A DNA stretch of 64,000 nucleotides from Chrysomallon squamiferum (GCA_012295275.1 CM022675.1:9204193-9268192), one strand, 5' to 3'; shown: positions 49,080 to 63,639, counted from the stretch's first letter. Numbers and translations: made by a program. Notes: generated by a model not told the origin, from the letters alone.

Positions 49080-49510
49080 CATTATATTACAGTATGAAAT
49101 AAAGGAGTTACAACAGTATGAAATAAAAGGAGTTATGATGGTATGAAGTATAGGAGTTAAGTATGAAATCAAGGATTTTTTTTTACAGTTTGAAATTATT
49201 ACTGTATGAAACAAAGGAGTTAAACAGTATGAAATAAAGGCATTTTTACATAATGAAATAGAAGAGTTTTCACAGTATGAATAAAAGAATTATTAAATGA
49301 AATAAAGGAGAGTTATAAGGGAATAAAGTAAAGGAGTTATTACAGTATGAAATCAAAGAGTTATAACATGAAATAAAAGGAATGACAGCAGTTATAATAA
49401 AGGAGTTATTACAGTATGAAGTAAAGTTATTACAGTATGAAGTAGAGTTATTACAGTGTGAAATAAAGGAATTATTACAGTGTAAAATGAAGAGATTGTT
49501 AAGGAATAAT
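49080..49510. repeat. Minisatellite, unit about 22-28 bp
   Basis: More than twelve imperfect copies of a unit like CAGTATGAAATAAAGGAGTT followed by ATTA are visible. Confidence 0.9.
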
Positions 49511-49739
49511 TTAGACAAGGAATTTAGACTGAAAACAAAATGCTAATGTAATATCGAGGGTCAGAGACATGGTTCTGAGTACATATTTTCAAATAATTTC
49601 CTTGTATAGGTAGAGAAAATAAACCCAAGTGATTGCTGATTCCTTCTGTGTGCCCAGCTCTGCTTTTTGAATAAACATTTCTGCTTTTTGTCCTTTTTAA
49701 ATTTTTTTCTATTTTTTTATTATTATTATTTCTACAAAA

Positions 49740-50000
49740 TAACTGATGAGAAACTCTATTCGGGCCACGCAAGAGCGGCCATTAATATTCATCATTCCTG
49801 CACTGTGGCGAGTACTCGGGTTTTTAGCTGATCGCACTCCAGTTCTGATCTTTGTTTGTTTTGCAGTGATCGAGGAAGTTTGGTCGAGAGAAAGTAACTG
49901 TATGATGCGTTGTAAATATTGATTATGCTGTATGATATTAATTCGATTTTAACCATAAGCACTCGATGTTTCAGGTTACCGTTGTCGAATGCCTGCCCAT
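49740..50000. other. Unique intronic DNA
   Basis: Non-repetitive sequence with moderate CpG. Short open frames are unrecognised. Confidence 0.45.
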
Positions 50001-50949
50001 CCAGTAGTTGGATGGATGCATTTCTCAGTTTCCGTTTTTATAGATTTTTATATAACTTCTTGTCTTGGTTGTCCAGTCCCATTGGGCTTTTTTTTTTTTA
50101 AATATATATTATATATATATATCTATATAATGTGTGTGTGTGTGTGTTTGTTTGTGTGTATAAACTTTATAAACTGGTGTATTTGTGAAAGTTTTGAGTA
50201 GACGTGTCTGAAGAAGGGTCATGAAGAAAACGATTATTTGAGTCATCGAGTTTGTTCAAATACTAAAGATGTTTGATGAATTAGACACGTTTGTTGAATA
50301 TGGATAATACGAAATGTTGAATGTAAAGTTTTGTAAAAGGTAATGTAATGTAATCTAATGCATTGTAACGTATAAGGCGGTGAAATGAAAAAATGTAAGA
50401 TAACACAGCAGAGAATGGCATAACATGACATTACACAATGAAACGTAAGATCATTAAGGAAGATTCGAGGCTGAAAGTTATTATTAAGTCTATCAAAGAA
50501 AACCCCAGACAAAACTGTGAATACATTTGAAATGAAATGATATCAAATGAAAAAGAATCGATTAATGTTAAGTTATCAGTACGAAAGAAAAGTTGATATG
50601 TCATTAACATAACAACAGCAAGCAACAACATATGCAGCAGTTTAGATTTTGTTATGATTTAAAAATGTTACATCTATAACTTGAATTTTTTTTTTTTTTT
50701 TACAAAGATTGATGATATTTTTACAATCAAATTAGAAAGAAATAAAAGCAAAAAAAATAAAAAAAAAAAAAAAAAAATAAAAAATAAAATTCCTATGACA
50801 AATAAAACTGACACTTATTATTATGTGATGATGATGATGATGATGATTGTGATAATGATTATTAAGATGATGATGTCTTTGACACCAAAATATCTTCCAA
50901 GACCTGAAGAATATATATTTCTCAACCATTTAATACCATTTCAGAAGAG

Positions 50950-51260
50950 TCATCGATGACATTAAGGAAATTAAAATCACCTTTGTTAATGACACATCAC
51001 AGTTTTCAGACTGAGTTTCACACTTGTTTGAAATCGGAGTGTGTTTTTCTCCGAAACCGCAGGAAGATGTTCCGATTGGAAATCCTTTCTTTCATATGAG
51101 TATTTCCCCTTTGAAAAATCTCACATCTAGGTAGAGGTATGCTTGACACAACCAGGAACTGGCTGAATCAATAGGAGGTTAGGAATTGATTGATCAGATT
51201 GAAGAAATTTCTTAAATGTCGGTGCTCGCGAAGAATAAATGATCAAAGATTTTTGGTTAA
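50950..51260. other. Unique intronic DNA
   Basis: Non-repetitive sequence with some CpG. No motif cluster or exon was recognised. A poly-T tract (51284-51314) and GAAA units follow. Confidence 0.45.
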
Positions 51261-51281
51261 TTTCGTTAAATCGTCATCAGT

Positions 51282-51313
<32 letters not shown>

Positions 51314-51639
51314 CTTGAAAAGGAAAAAGAAAGAAAGAAAGAAAGAAAGAAAAAAGATAATTGCTAGTGATTAATTAATTTCTGTTTTATTTGTCAGTGG
51401 AATTGTGGTATTTTTTTATTTTTATTTTTTTCTAATTTGATTGTAAAAATCATCAGTCTTTGTCTTAACCTTGTTTTAATGTCACCTGCCTATTGAGATA
51501 AGTCATCAGTCTCTTTAATTATGACCTGCATATAAATGACACTTGTAGGTTACACACAGAAATGGTGTGTTTTGTTAACAGTTGAATTGTTGCCTTTTCA
51601 ATAAATATATAAATAATCTCTCATGGTATGTACTGACAT

Positions 51640-52300
51640 GTAATATTGGAAAGATAAATGATGTCTTAAATAATTATAAAAGTATATTTGCTGCTTACTT
51701 ATAAAATTGTTTGATTTTCTTTGTTTGAAACAGAAAGATCATATGTGTGTGTGTGTGTGTGAAAGATCATTTGCTGCCATAGGTAATCGGTAAAAATGAA
51801 TTTGCTGATTATATGAATATAATGTGGTTGTTTTCTGTTGGTATTACATGCAATACATCAATTGCAGCTTTGAACAATAAATAAAAATAAATCTACTTCT
51901 TTTAGATATAATTGTGTGATATCCTCTGTTAAGAAATACACATGAATTTTCCATTGAAGCTACAAATAGTATATAAACATGATTTTGGTGCTGTATATAA
52001 AATATTTTCAGCCAGAAGCTAGTACAAGTGATATTCTCTGTAAGGAAGTATGTATAAAAAAATCCATTGATGATCTAAATAGCATATAAAAGTGATTTTG
52101 TTGCTTCTAAATTTTATGAAAGTGTATGATTTGTTGTGTTGGAATTTATATGCAAAAACATCTGTGATTAAAAAAAACTAAATTTGATGATTATTTAATG
52201 GAAAGTACACATAAAGGGTGTTTTGCTGTTAGATAAATTATAGATTGTTTTATGGATAGTTTAAAATGAATCAAGACTGAAAATATTTTTGTACAAATCA
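51640..52300. repeat. Diverged tandem array, period about 110-130 bp
   Basis: Copies share GATATTCTCTGTNAAGAAAT, ATAAAAGTGATTTTG-TGCT and AATTTTATGAAAGTGTATGA phrases. About four or five degraded copies. Confidence 0.55.
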
Positions 52301-52793
52301 TTAGTTATTCAGTGATACACTGGGGCATTATTTTGAAAATGTCTTTTTCCATCTTGATATCACTATTAAAAATATATATTTGTTATTTTCTGTATTATAT
52401 ATATAAAATATAAATATAAAAATTTGACAAAAATACAGATTTAAAAACTAAAACATAAAAAAAAAAAATATATGTAGATATATAAAATTAAAAACATTTG
52501 AAAAAAAAGAAAGAGAAATTTTTTCAAAAACCTGTAGTGAAAAAAAAGAAAAAAAAAAAAGATGACTTCTTTGTTAGGTGAAATTATTGCAGAACTTTGT
52601 CTCCAGACTGGTTTCTGGCAATTCCATCATCTTTGGTGTTTTCCACCTTCTGTTTTAGAGCACCACTTCTCTGCATGTTACTTACATTTTGACACTTTTA
52701 ATAGCTTTGTTCAGCTTCTTGTAATAAGATCCCACAAAGACTTTTCAAACTGTCGCCAAGGTAACACGTTCCTGGAATTCTTTTAAAAAGGAG

Positions 52794-52794
<1 letters not shown>

Positions 52795-52834
<40 letters not shown>
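52795..52834. repeat. Poly-A tract
   Basis: A run of about 40 A. T-rich tracts follow at 53040-53077 and another poly-A at 53548-53572. Confidence 0.95.
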
Positions 52835-52836
<2 letters not shown>

Positions 52837-53545
52837 GTAAGTAAGGAAAATGAATCACCATGACGACTGTCTCCCAGCATGCCATGTGAGGTGTAATGCA
52901 GTTGATGGAGTGTGGTTGATCATGTGATAGTCATGTGATACTTAAAACACCTGTCAATCATCTGCTTTCAATAAATGTTGTGACTAACAATGATGTTTTA
53001 TGAAATTGAGTTTGTTTCTAATCAAGATATTGCTTCTATTTTTTTTTTTTTTTTCCCATTTTTTTTTTTTTTTTTTCTAATCTATCATTGCCTAACTTAT
53101 CTAATGGGGCAAATTTAATTTTGCTTGTGGGTTTTTGTCTATGATTTTTTGGGGTGTTGGGAATTTGTGATTTTCTTTGGTTGCAGTTACAAGAAAAATT
53201 GTCAATCTGTTTTTATTTGGATCATCACCCCATAAACAATAAAAAAATAAATAATAATAAAAAATTAATAATATTTATTATTATTATTTTTTTTGATGTG
53301 ATATATCTTATTATTATTTTTTTGATGTGATATATCGAAAGAAAAAGAAGAAGAAGAAGAAGAGTAATAAAAAAAAAAAAAAAAAATTGTTTGAAAGTCT
53401 ATAAATTGTTAAACATATAACATAATGTTTATAGGACTATACTAATAAAGATTTTTATTATTTTTATTTATTGTGTAAAATCCCCAAAATAGCAACAGAG
53501 TAAAACAGAAACTGTGAGAACAAACCCACCCTATCCCATAAAGGA

Positions 53546-53576
<31 letters not shown>

Positions 53577-54319
53577 CTAGAACAATAACAAAATCAAAGA
53601 CAAAAGAAACAATAAGAAAATAAAATAAATACACACACACAGCTCCCAAATGTAATAACAGAATCCATAAATCTTCCAAAATATTTGAATAATTAACAAA
53701 TTTATTAATCTATCTTTTTTCTTTTCTTTTCTTAAATATTTTTTTTATTTTTTTTTAATTTTTTTTTTATCTTTTGCATTTAAATGTTTAAAATTTTCTC
53801 TATTTCCAACAAACCATTTTTCACATCTTTAAATCATGAAAAACCCAAAATTAGTCAAAACACACTCTTTTTAAAAAAAAAAAAAAAAGAAATAGAAGCA
53901 ATATTTCAAACTTTGCCTCTCTCTGTCACAAATAACCTGCTTTTCTCTCTCATAAAAATTCCACCTCTGATGTGTTTGTTTTTTTTAAAAAGTTTTGTGA
54001 CAACCCCCATTTTTTTTACTCAGTAAGAGATTTGTCTTCTTCTGGGTCTTTTAAACCATCAGAATTCGAACATGTTCATTTTTTTTCGCTTCTTCAAAAC
54101 TGTTTTAATTTTTTTTTATATTTAACCCCACCCTTCAAAAAAAACCTACAAAAAAAAACCAAGTGAATTTTTTTTTTTTTTTTCAAGCATTGGTTCATAT
54201 CGGTTCTTTGCAGCTCTTTTCAGTAATTTATGTGTCTAGTGTACGTGCATGTGTTTCTGCATGTCAGTCGCAGGTTGTCTTAGTTTGTCTTTGGTTGAGA
54301 TTTTCGTATCAGAAAAAAA

Positions 54320-54500
54320 AATATGGCGGTGATAAAAATTGTGATGTGTGACTGGTGTTCTTTGTTGTTTTGTTTTAAAATGAAAAATTTCAAATGGTTT
54401 GTATACTTTGAAGAACTATCTCAGATTTCTAAATGCATTGACACCCATATTTTAGCTTTTATTTATGTATTTATTTATTTGACAGTTTGTTTGTTTGTTT
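54320..54500. repeat. Copy 1 of a duplicated segment (partner at 55015-55185)
   Basis: It shares GTGATGTRTGACT, CTTTGTTTTAAAA, AAATGKTTTGT and CTTTGAAG in the same order with 55015-55185. Both copies run into TTTA/TTTG tetranucleotides and a GACAGT motif. Confidence 0.6.
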
Positions 54501-54704
54501 GTTTGATAATACTGAATTTTGTTGATTATATTAATAAAGATATATATTTTGAAATTTTATTGTCAATATTATTTTTTATTATGCTTGAAATAATATTAAT
54601 TTTATGTGTGTGTGTGTAAATAACACAAAGACAGTATATCATATTGAGATATTAATATGTAGAAAAAGTACATTAAGAAATTAATTTATATAGAAAAGGA
54701 ACAT

Positions 54705-54708
54705 AAAC

Positions 54709-54790
<82 letters not shown>
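54705..54790. repeat. (TA)n-(CA)n microsatellite
   Basis: A TA run passes into a CA run and ends in TATA. Confidence 0.96.
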
Positions 54791-54792
<2 letters not shown>

Positions 54793-55014
54793 TACAATTT
54801 AATATGCCATTATAATTTAATATATAAACATTGATAAATAAATATTGATGTATAAAAAAAATGCATTGAAAAATTAATACAGAAAGAAAAACAATTCAAA
54901 ATACAGACAGCATATTATTTATAGGTTGTTAGATTTTGATTGTGATAAACATTTCTGTGTGAGATTAAAAGCCTGTGAGATAAGGAATCTGTGAGACAAA
55001 AGATTTCTGTGTGA

Positions 55015-55440
55015 GATACGAATGGTGATGTATGACTAATGACCTTTGTTTTAAAAGTTCTAACGGAAATTTTCGAAATGTTTGTGCTTTGAAGTAAGGT
55101 CGTTAAGTTTCACGTTGCAGTGACAGACAGCTTTGTTTAAGTAATCGACAGTGTTTTTATTTATTTATTTATCAGTTTATGTGTTTATTTGTTTATTTAT
55201 TTTATTGTTTAAGTATTTGACAGTATTTTTTTAAAAATTTGTTTGTCAGTTTATGTATTTATTTGTTTGTTTGTTTCTTTTATTTATTTATTTATTTTTC
55301 TGGTTATTTATTTGTTTATTTATTGTTTAAGTAACTGACATGATTTATTCATTTGTTTGTTTATTTTTTGAATAATTAACTATTTTTTTTTTTTTTATTA
55401 TTATTATTTTTTTTTTTTTTTTTTTTTTTTTTTTATTTAT
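55015..55440. repeat. Copy 2 of duplicated segment plus TTTA/TTTG and poly-T tract
   Basis: The partner of 54320-54500, extended by (TTTA)n/(TTTG)n blocks punctuated by GACAGT/GACATG motifs and a long T tract at 55380-55435. Confidence 0.65.
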
Positions 55441-55819
55441 TTATTACAATATATATTTCTAAATGTTTTCCTTGCATTAAGGTGTGTGTTGAAGATAAAT
55501 TAAATCATTTAAAGAACAGGATCAAGAAATTAATTGGCAGTTAGGTTACAGTATGCTGTAGACACAGATGTTTATCTTGCCAAAGTTAATTATCCAAAAC
55601 GTATATAACCATTTAAATTACAGTTATTAATATTTTATACATTCCAAGTAAACTTTAAGCTCGTGACCCTTAATCTGAAGAGAATTTACTTACAAAATTG
55701 TTTAAAATCAGGAAAGGCACATAGTCGTAATTATTTTTTTAAAAGCAGTCAAATTATATATTTACCACCATGCTCTGGTACAACCTGTCAATGGGTCCTT
55801 GATAATCTGAACCAGAAAT

Positions 55820-56000
55820 GATGAAGTATTTAAAGTTAATTTACACAAGATTTTTAAAATTATATTAAAATAAAACAGTTATTATTATTAAAAAAGTATA
55901 ATATATTTCTTACATATTTTACATAAGACTTTTAAAATTATAAGATTATAAAACAGTTATTATTATTATTGAAAAAGTATTATGTATTTTAAAAAATATA
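55820..56000. repeat. Two tandem copies of a unit of about 80 bp
   Basis: TTTACACAAGATTTTTAAAA and TTTACATAAGACTTTTAAAA begin two copies that share AAAACAGTTATTATTATT and AAAAAGTAT. Confidence 0.75.
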
Positions 56001-56073
56001 AAATTTATGTTTGGCTTAGGTATGCTGCCTAACAAGGTTCATTTACAAGACATAAAATAGTATGTGTATATGA

Positions 56074-56075
<2 letters not shown>

Positions 56076-56122
<47 letters not shown>
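56076..56122. repeat. (TG)n microsatellite
   Basis: A TG run of about 46 bp. Confidence 0.96.
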
Positions 56123-56704
56123 AGTGTCCGTGCAGTTACACATACATGTTATTGTGAATTAGCAGTTTCTGCTGTAACATGCAGTATTCTTTACATGAAC
56201 TAACTTTATTGATTTGCTTGATTATTTACAACAATTTGTCTTCTTTAGCTGGACATTTATCTTAGTACTATATTTCTGATACCTAAAGAGAGAGAGGAGA
56301 AAGAAGAAGGAGTAAATTAAAAAAAAAAAAAAGGAACAAATTCTAAGGAAAAACGTTTTAGCCTAATTGCTAAAAAACGTTTGATAAACTGTTGTCACTT
56401 TTAATGATAGTTAGCTGGTAATGTTCAGCAGTTTATGAAAATTGATTATTTTGTTAGGATATAAGCCCTTCCCTCTTCCAAATTTTTTTTTTTTTTTAAA
56501 ATGCACAGACAAATTAATGTATATACCATGTAAATGTGCATGCATATACCTACATTCACAACAAAAACATACTAAATACACTTACATATTAGCCAAATAT
56601 TGACAGCAAAAGAAAATACTGTCATTTTCAGGGTGACTTCACCAGTGAAAAGTATGAAAAAATATAAATGTTTATAGACAGTGAATTTCGAGTGTTTTTT
56701 TTTT

Positions 56705-56820
56705 ATAACATGCACACACATGCACATACATACACATACAAACACACAAACATGCATGCATGCACACACATAAACACACACACACACATAAACATAAACA
56801 TACATATACACACACAAATG

Positions 56821-56858
<38 letters not shown>

Positions 56859-56862
56859 AGGT
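56705..56862. repeat. (CA)n/(CATA)n tract
   Basis: CA-rich units ending in a perfect CA run at about 56822-56855. Confidence 0.93.
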
Positions 56863-56899
56863 TATAAAACACATAGTTGACCATTTAAACATACATAAC

Positions 56900-57409
56900 A
56901 TATACACACGCATGTAACATACACATTTTATATAAACTAGCCAACAGGAAGAATATACTGCCCTTTTTCTGTAATGCTTTACCAACAACAGCCAACAGTT
57001 TAGCAAGAAAAATTGATTTATTTTATAACACACGTACATTTTATTTGGTTAGGAAATACCATAAATATTAGTTGAGGAAATGGTTTGACCAGTTTAAAGC
57101 TTTATTCCAGCTATTTGAGATATAAACTAGTGCATTGATGAATAAAATAAAATACTTCCCTAGCTGTAATGTCCACCCACATTCAAATACAATTTTAAAA
57201 ATATTTTTTTGTTTTGTTTTATATGGATTAAATTCTAGTAAAAGGCTTTGAAAGATACAGCAGCCATCTTGAATTAATTTTATATTTAATAAAGATTGAG
57301 GTGATTATTTTGGCTGTTATGCTGAAAATGATGATGAAATGATGATGATTTGATATATTAATAATAATTGATATTTCTTGCATATTTCATATAAGAAAAC
57401 AACAAGAAG

Positions 57410-57442
<33 letters not shown>

Positions 57443-57552
57443 TGACTACTTCTACTACTATTAATTAATTGAATTAAAAAAATAAGAAATAAAATAAGAC
57501 CAAATAATGACAGAAGTAACAGTAGTAGTAGTCATAATTAATGTAAAAATAA

Positions 57553-57589
<37 letters not shown>

Positions 57590-58112
57590 GTGTGTAAATA
57601 TACGTACCACACATGTATATATCTATGTATTTTTTAATTACAGAAGTGATAAAATAATACAATAATATTTGCTCTGACTGTATGTACTCTTGCTTGACAT
57701 TTGATTAATAGTTTAAAAAGATTACAATAATAAAAAAAAAAGTAAAATAAAAATAAAAAAAGGAACAAAAATATGAGTCAAAATGCAGCAACAAAAAAAA
57801 AAAAAAAAATTAAAAAAATTAAAACAACCACAACATGAATATTGCTTATTCTTAACATTACAGACCGGTCCCTAGCAACCAATTAACATATTTTTTTTTT
57901 TTTTTTTTTTTTGTTATGAATATTCACGACCCTCTGGGAAATGTGAATATTCAAGGTGTTTTGTCCTGCATTGTGAACACAAAACAGATGTGACAGTTTT
58001 CTGAAAGATAACCGTTTTGTCAATTGCTTGTAGGAAAGTTCATATCCATCAGCTGTCATAGGAAGACGGTTCAAAACCCAGAGGAGCATACCTTTTTCAT
58101 TTTGGCCATCTG

Positions 58113-58152
<40 letters not shown>

Positions 58153-58218
58153 AAAATTAGACATAGGTTCAGGTTTCAGATATTATTCATACTTTGGTGG
58201 CATTGTGAAACAGTAATA

Positions 58219-58252
<34 letters not shown>

Positions 58253-58545
58253 ACAAAAAAAGAGGAAAAAAACAAAACAAAATAAATAAACATATTTGGT
58301 TGACATCTTAAACTAATTTTACAGTCATTAATTAGTATGTTGAGGTTTTCTGTAAATCATTCATTCATTTATTTGGGTTGATGGGAATGTGTATATTGAA
58401 AATTTGTGTGTATATTGCTGGTAATTAAAGGAAGTTTTAAATGATATTTTATTTACTCTCATATAAATCTATTTAACACACACATACTCATACCTACATA
58501 AGAACAGATGCACTTACATTTATACATTCATGAACACACACACAT

Positions 58546-58592
<47 letters not shown>

Positions 58593-59125
58593 TATACACT
58601 TACATATTCCCCCATATCCCTCCACAAACCTTAACTCCTTGTATCTTAGTATTTAATCAATCTGTTTTATTCACATTAAATGAATTATTTTAAACATGTT
58701 CATTCATTTATTTTTTTTTGTTTTTTTTTTTTTTTTCTTTCTTTATATAAAGAACAGATAATGTTAAAAAGTTAATATAAAACATCTGGATGTCACATAG
58801 ACTTTTATCAGGAAAACGTAAATATGTTATAGCGTTGGATATTATTACGTATTGCATTTCAGTCACTTAATGGTGGTTTAACTCGAGATAACGTTCGTGC
58901 AGTGCTCAGGTGTCATAAGCTAATTTGAAACACCTTTTGTGTTTAAAAAAAATTATTTAGTCTTGTTGAAGAGGTTTGGTTTTTATGTTGTTGCCTATGC
59001 AGTGAAATGTCTTTTTAAAATTTATTTATTTTATTGTTTATTTTATTTTATTTTATTTTATTTTTTATTTTATTTTATTTAAAATTGTTGTTATGATTTG
59101 TTTTCTTCTGTCAAAGGTTTATTGA

Positions 59126-59164
<39 letters not shown>

Positions 59165-59334
59165 TATTATTATTATTATTTTTCTTGTTGTTATCATTAC
59201 TAATATTGCTACTTAAAAATAAAATATTAGTAATATTAATAAACATAATAAAAAATGTTTAAATAATCAAAAAAATGAAGAGAATTACAAAATTTATCTA
59301 ATACTTCAAAGACAATTCTAATATATATTTATTT

Positions 59335-59335
<1 letters not shown>
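56900..59335. other. AT-rich intronic DNA with many tracts
   Basis: AAT at 57410-57440, GT at 57559-57585, poly-T at 57891-57913 and 58118-58143, poly-A at 58221-58249, CA at 58548-58588, TTTTA at 59036-59080, and an AAT run joined to TTA at 59128-59180. Unique patches occur at 57860-58110 and 58790-58930. No exon was recognised. Confidence 0.6.

Positions 59336-59337
<2 letters not shown>

Positions 59338-59390
<53 letters not shown>
59338..59390. repeat. (TC)n microsatellite
   Basis: A CT run of about 50 bp. Confidence 0.97.
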
Positions 59391-59393
<3 letters not shown>

Positions 59394-59689
59394 TCTCTCA
59401 TACACACATACTCTCATTAACTAATACCTGGACACACATTATTGGATATTGCTACAAGACCAGCTCTGCCTGCAAACAAACAACCACTGTGGGCTCGCTA
59501 CCGTGGCATGCTGTCTCCGGTTACCATGGCAACCCAGGTTCCTGACAGAGGCGGTCAGCTACTGTCTGATAAATGTCATTTAAATTGGATTTTTCCCCCT
59601 TGTAATCTCTCACTCAGTAATACGGCTTTGAAAGATACCAGGAACAATTTCAGGTGTGTTTTCCACCCATAGGCTCTGCATCAGCATTT

Positions 59690-60058
59690 CCCTGGCTCTT
59701 TTCTAACACTCTGTTTCCCCATCCTTCTTTAGCCTCTCCCTCTCCACCACCCCCACCCTGGAGTCTTTTCTGTCCCACTTTAGACCCATTTCTTTTTCTC
59801 TCTCCTTCTTCATCCTCCTTTTTTTTTTTACATATCCCTCTTCAAACCCCTTTTATTCATCTCTTTTTAACTTCTACCCTTTTTTTTTTTCCCCATCTGT
59901 CTTTAACACCCCCCCCCACAACTCTTGTTTTCCATACCCTCTTCGGTGCCCCTCGCATCATCGCTAAACCATCCCATCCCTCTTTAGCAGTCCGCTACTT
60001 CTTCTCCCCCCTCCCGGCCCTCCCCCTGCCGTCTCCCCCCACCCTGCCGTGCCTCTCA
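59690..60058. repeat. Polypyrimidine (C/T-rich) tract
   Basis: About 370 bp of mostly C and T with imperfect CCC-TCTTT-AGC units. The Pro/Ser/Phe-rich frame is an artefact. Confidence 0.75.
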
Positions 60059-60239
60059 GAAATCAGTTTGACTGATGTTTGTGTTTGGTGCCAGCGTTTC
60101 TGTGACTTTTAAATATGTAAATATGTAAGGAGTAAGAGACGGCCCTCGAGGTAACCAGATATTGGTGGGAAGAAGGTGGAGAAGGAATTGGTTTTTCACA
60201 AAGACAGGTGGTTTTCATGGTTAAGGTGAAAGAGGAGGT

Positions 60240-60740
60240 ACAACAGGAGGTTTTTGAAGGAGACGTTTTAAAAAAAAAAAAAAAAAAAAATTGAGAGGTT
60301 ATGGTGAAATGCAATTGAAGTTTGGTAATATGCTGTTGTTGGTTTGACCTGTTTTGAAAAAAAAAAAATCTTTTAAGTTGAAAGAGAAATTTATTTTTGA
60401 GTTTTGGTGATGGTACTGTTGTTGTTGGTTTGACCTTTTTTTGAAGAATCTTAAAATTAAAAGAGAAATATTTTTGAGTTTGGTAATAAACTGATGTTTT
60501 GATCTGTTTTGGGTATTTTTGAACTGAATGATTATGGTGAAATATTTTTGAATTTGGTTATTAATATTCTTTTGGTTTTGTCTGTTTTTTAAAGAATTTT
60601 GAAATTAAAAGAGAAATGTTTTTTTTGTTTTTGTTTTTTTTGCTAGTTAATAAACAGGTGTTTTAAGTTATTTTTAAATTGAATGGTTGTGGTGAAATAT
60701 TTTTGAGTTTGTTAATAAAGTGTGACCTATTTTTGTTTCT
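60240..60740. repeat. Diverged tandem array, period about 90-120 bp
   Basis: Copies share AAATTAAAAGAGAAATATTT, TGAGTTTGGTAATAAACTG and GGTTTGACCTGTTTTGAA. About five copies. Confidence 0.7.
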
Positions 60741-61079
60741 TTTTAAATGATGAATATAGCTTTAAGCATTTCTGAAGTACTTTTAAAGTACTATTAGAAA
60801 AAAAAAAAAAAAAAAAAAAAATGGTAACTTTAAAATAAGTTAGATATATGTGCTAGGATTAGAGTTTGAATTAATATCTTTAATTTTAGTTAAAAAACCA
60901 CAATAAAATACCAAAACAAGCAAAAACACACAAAAAACACCCCCCAAAATCAAAGAAAAAATTACCCAAATAACAAACAAACAAAAACAAACAAAACAAA
61001 ACAAAACAAAATTTGAAAAATCATTTCATGTTCATCCACTAATCTTTAAAATGATCAGTTTTCAAATAAAATGGATTTT

Positions 61080-62224
<1,145 letters not shown>

Positions 62225-62230
<6 letters not shown>

Positions 62231-62760
62231 CTGTAACCTGATCAGGTGTTGAAAGAAACTAGGACTGCAGCCACCGTGGAAATGGCCCATGTCAAATGTT
62301 TACCGCCTGCCTGGTAGGGGACCGACCGCCAGTGCTGCCTGCCACGAACGAATCTCTCAAAGAGGTCAAAGCTATGTAAAAACAGGTTGCCTGCAAGTTT
62401 GCACAAAGAGAGAATTATGTCAGGTGAGTCTGTCTCACTATGATGCTGGCGAGGCACCGTTTGTGATAAAGAGAGAGAGAGAGCAAGAGAGAGAGAGAGA
62501 GAGATAGAGATAGATAGTCCCATCACGTTGCTAGTTTTATTTTTTTGTTTTATTTTATTTTATAATTTTTTTTTTTTGAATTTGTTCGGGAATGGTTACT
62601 TTAATGAAGAACAATGTTTCAGATACAGGTGAGAGTTTATGCTTGTGTTGTTTTTTTTTGTGTTTTTTTTGGCTTCGATGTTCTGTTCTGTTTGTTTCTT
62701 TCTTTCTTCGTGGGAAGAGGGGGAGAAAAGTAATTACAGGTGTGAGGTAAATGGAGATAA
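62225..62760. promoter_or_regulatory. Intronic ACCTG/CAGGT cluster with ACCTGATCAGGT palindrome
   Basis: The perfect palindrome ACCTGATCAGGT lies at 62236-62247. CAGGT follows at 62383-62387, 62421-62425, 62626-62630 and 62737-62741. Two of these (CAGGTGAGT and CAGGTGAGA) also fit the 5' splice-site consensus, so a minor alternative exon is a competing reading. A (GA)n tract at 62468-62517 splits the cluster. Confidence 0.4.
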
Positions 62761-63053
62761 TCAGGAGAAGGAATTAATTTAGGTTTGTTGATTTTATCTC
62801 GTGTTGCTCTCTTTATCTCAGTTTCTCTTTCACTATCTTTGGTTCTTGGTGTCACTTTTTCTGTTCCAGTTTGTTACTTTCTATGTGTGTGTATATATAT
62901 ATATATCTTTTTTTTTGCACCTTTGTTTCTAGCTTCTCTTAAATCTTGTTGTTTCTTTCTCATTATCTCTCACTTTCTCTTTCTTTCTCTCTCCCTCCTT
63001 TTAAACTTAGGTTATTTACCTTTTCATTTTCCAGTTAAATAATTATTTTACTC

Positions 63054-63084
<31 letters not shown>

Positions 63085-63154
63085 CTCCCTTCCGTTTCTC
63101 AATCTTTCCAAACCAGAACTAGATTATTCATCTTATATAGTACACTGCAAGAAT

Positions 63155-63159
<5 letters not shown>

Positions 63160-63239
<80 letters not shown>
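63160..63239. repeat. (TC)n microsatellite
   Basis: A CT run of about 80 bp ending directly in CACCTGG. Confidence 0.98.
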
Positions 63240-63241
<2 letters not shown>

Positions 63242-63490
63242 TGGTCTTACTGTCTTAATCTTTCGGGCCAAGGTTACTCATCTTTTGTCTTAATAATGGA
63301 AGAATTTCACCCATGTCAGGTATATATATATATACATACATCTGATTTAGCCAGGAAGAAGATGTTACAGGTATGCTATTTATTTTCCTGGCACAGACAC
63401 ACACACACATGGCATGATTACCTGTATAGTATGTCAAAAGGAAATTGTTTTGCTTAGGTGAACATTGTTGTTTCTCTTACCTGTTTTTCT
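63239..63490. promoter_or_regulatory. Intronic cluster of five ACCTG/CAGGT sites
   Basis: Sites lie at 63239-63243, 63317-63321, 63368-63372, 63420-63424 and 63479-63483, on both strands, in mostly unique DNA. Four of the five are CAGGTA or its complement. ZEB/Snail-type targets. Confidence 0.4.
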
Positions 63491-63639
63491 TACACTTGTC
63501 GAGAAAGATATAACAATAACAATAACAATACAGACTGATGTATGAAAGATGTAATAACAATGCTGGCTCTGGGATCCGTTGGTAATTATAAACAGAAATG
63601 TTTTCTGCAAATACTACTTCACAGTTCTATAGAAAGCTT

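Noticed and set aside
59442-59672. 76-residue frame with ordinary composition
   Set aside because: No recognisable domain, no clear acceptor/donor pair, and not ZEB-like. Treated as chance in unique intronic DNA.
62289-62507. 72-residue + strand frame ending near a CAGGTGAGT donor (62421), possible exon 2 of ZEB
   Set aside because: The peptide bears no resemblance to the acidic second ZEB exon, and its tail is (GA)n translation. An unrelated alternative exon cannot be excluded.
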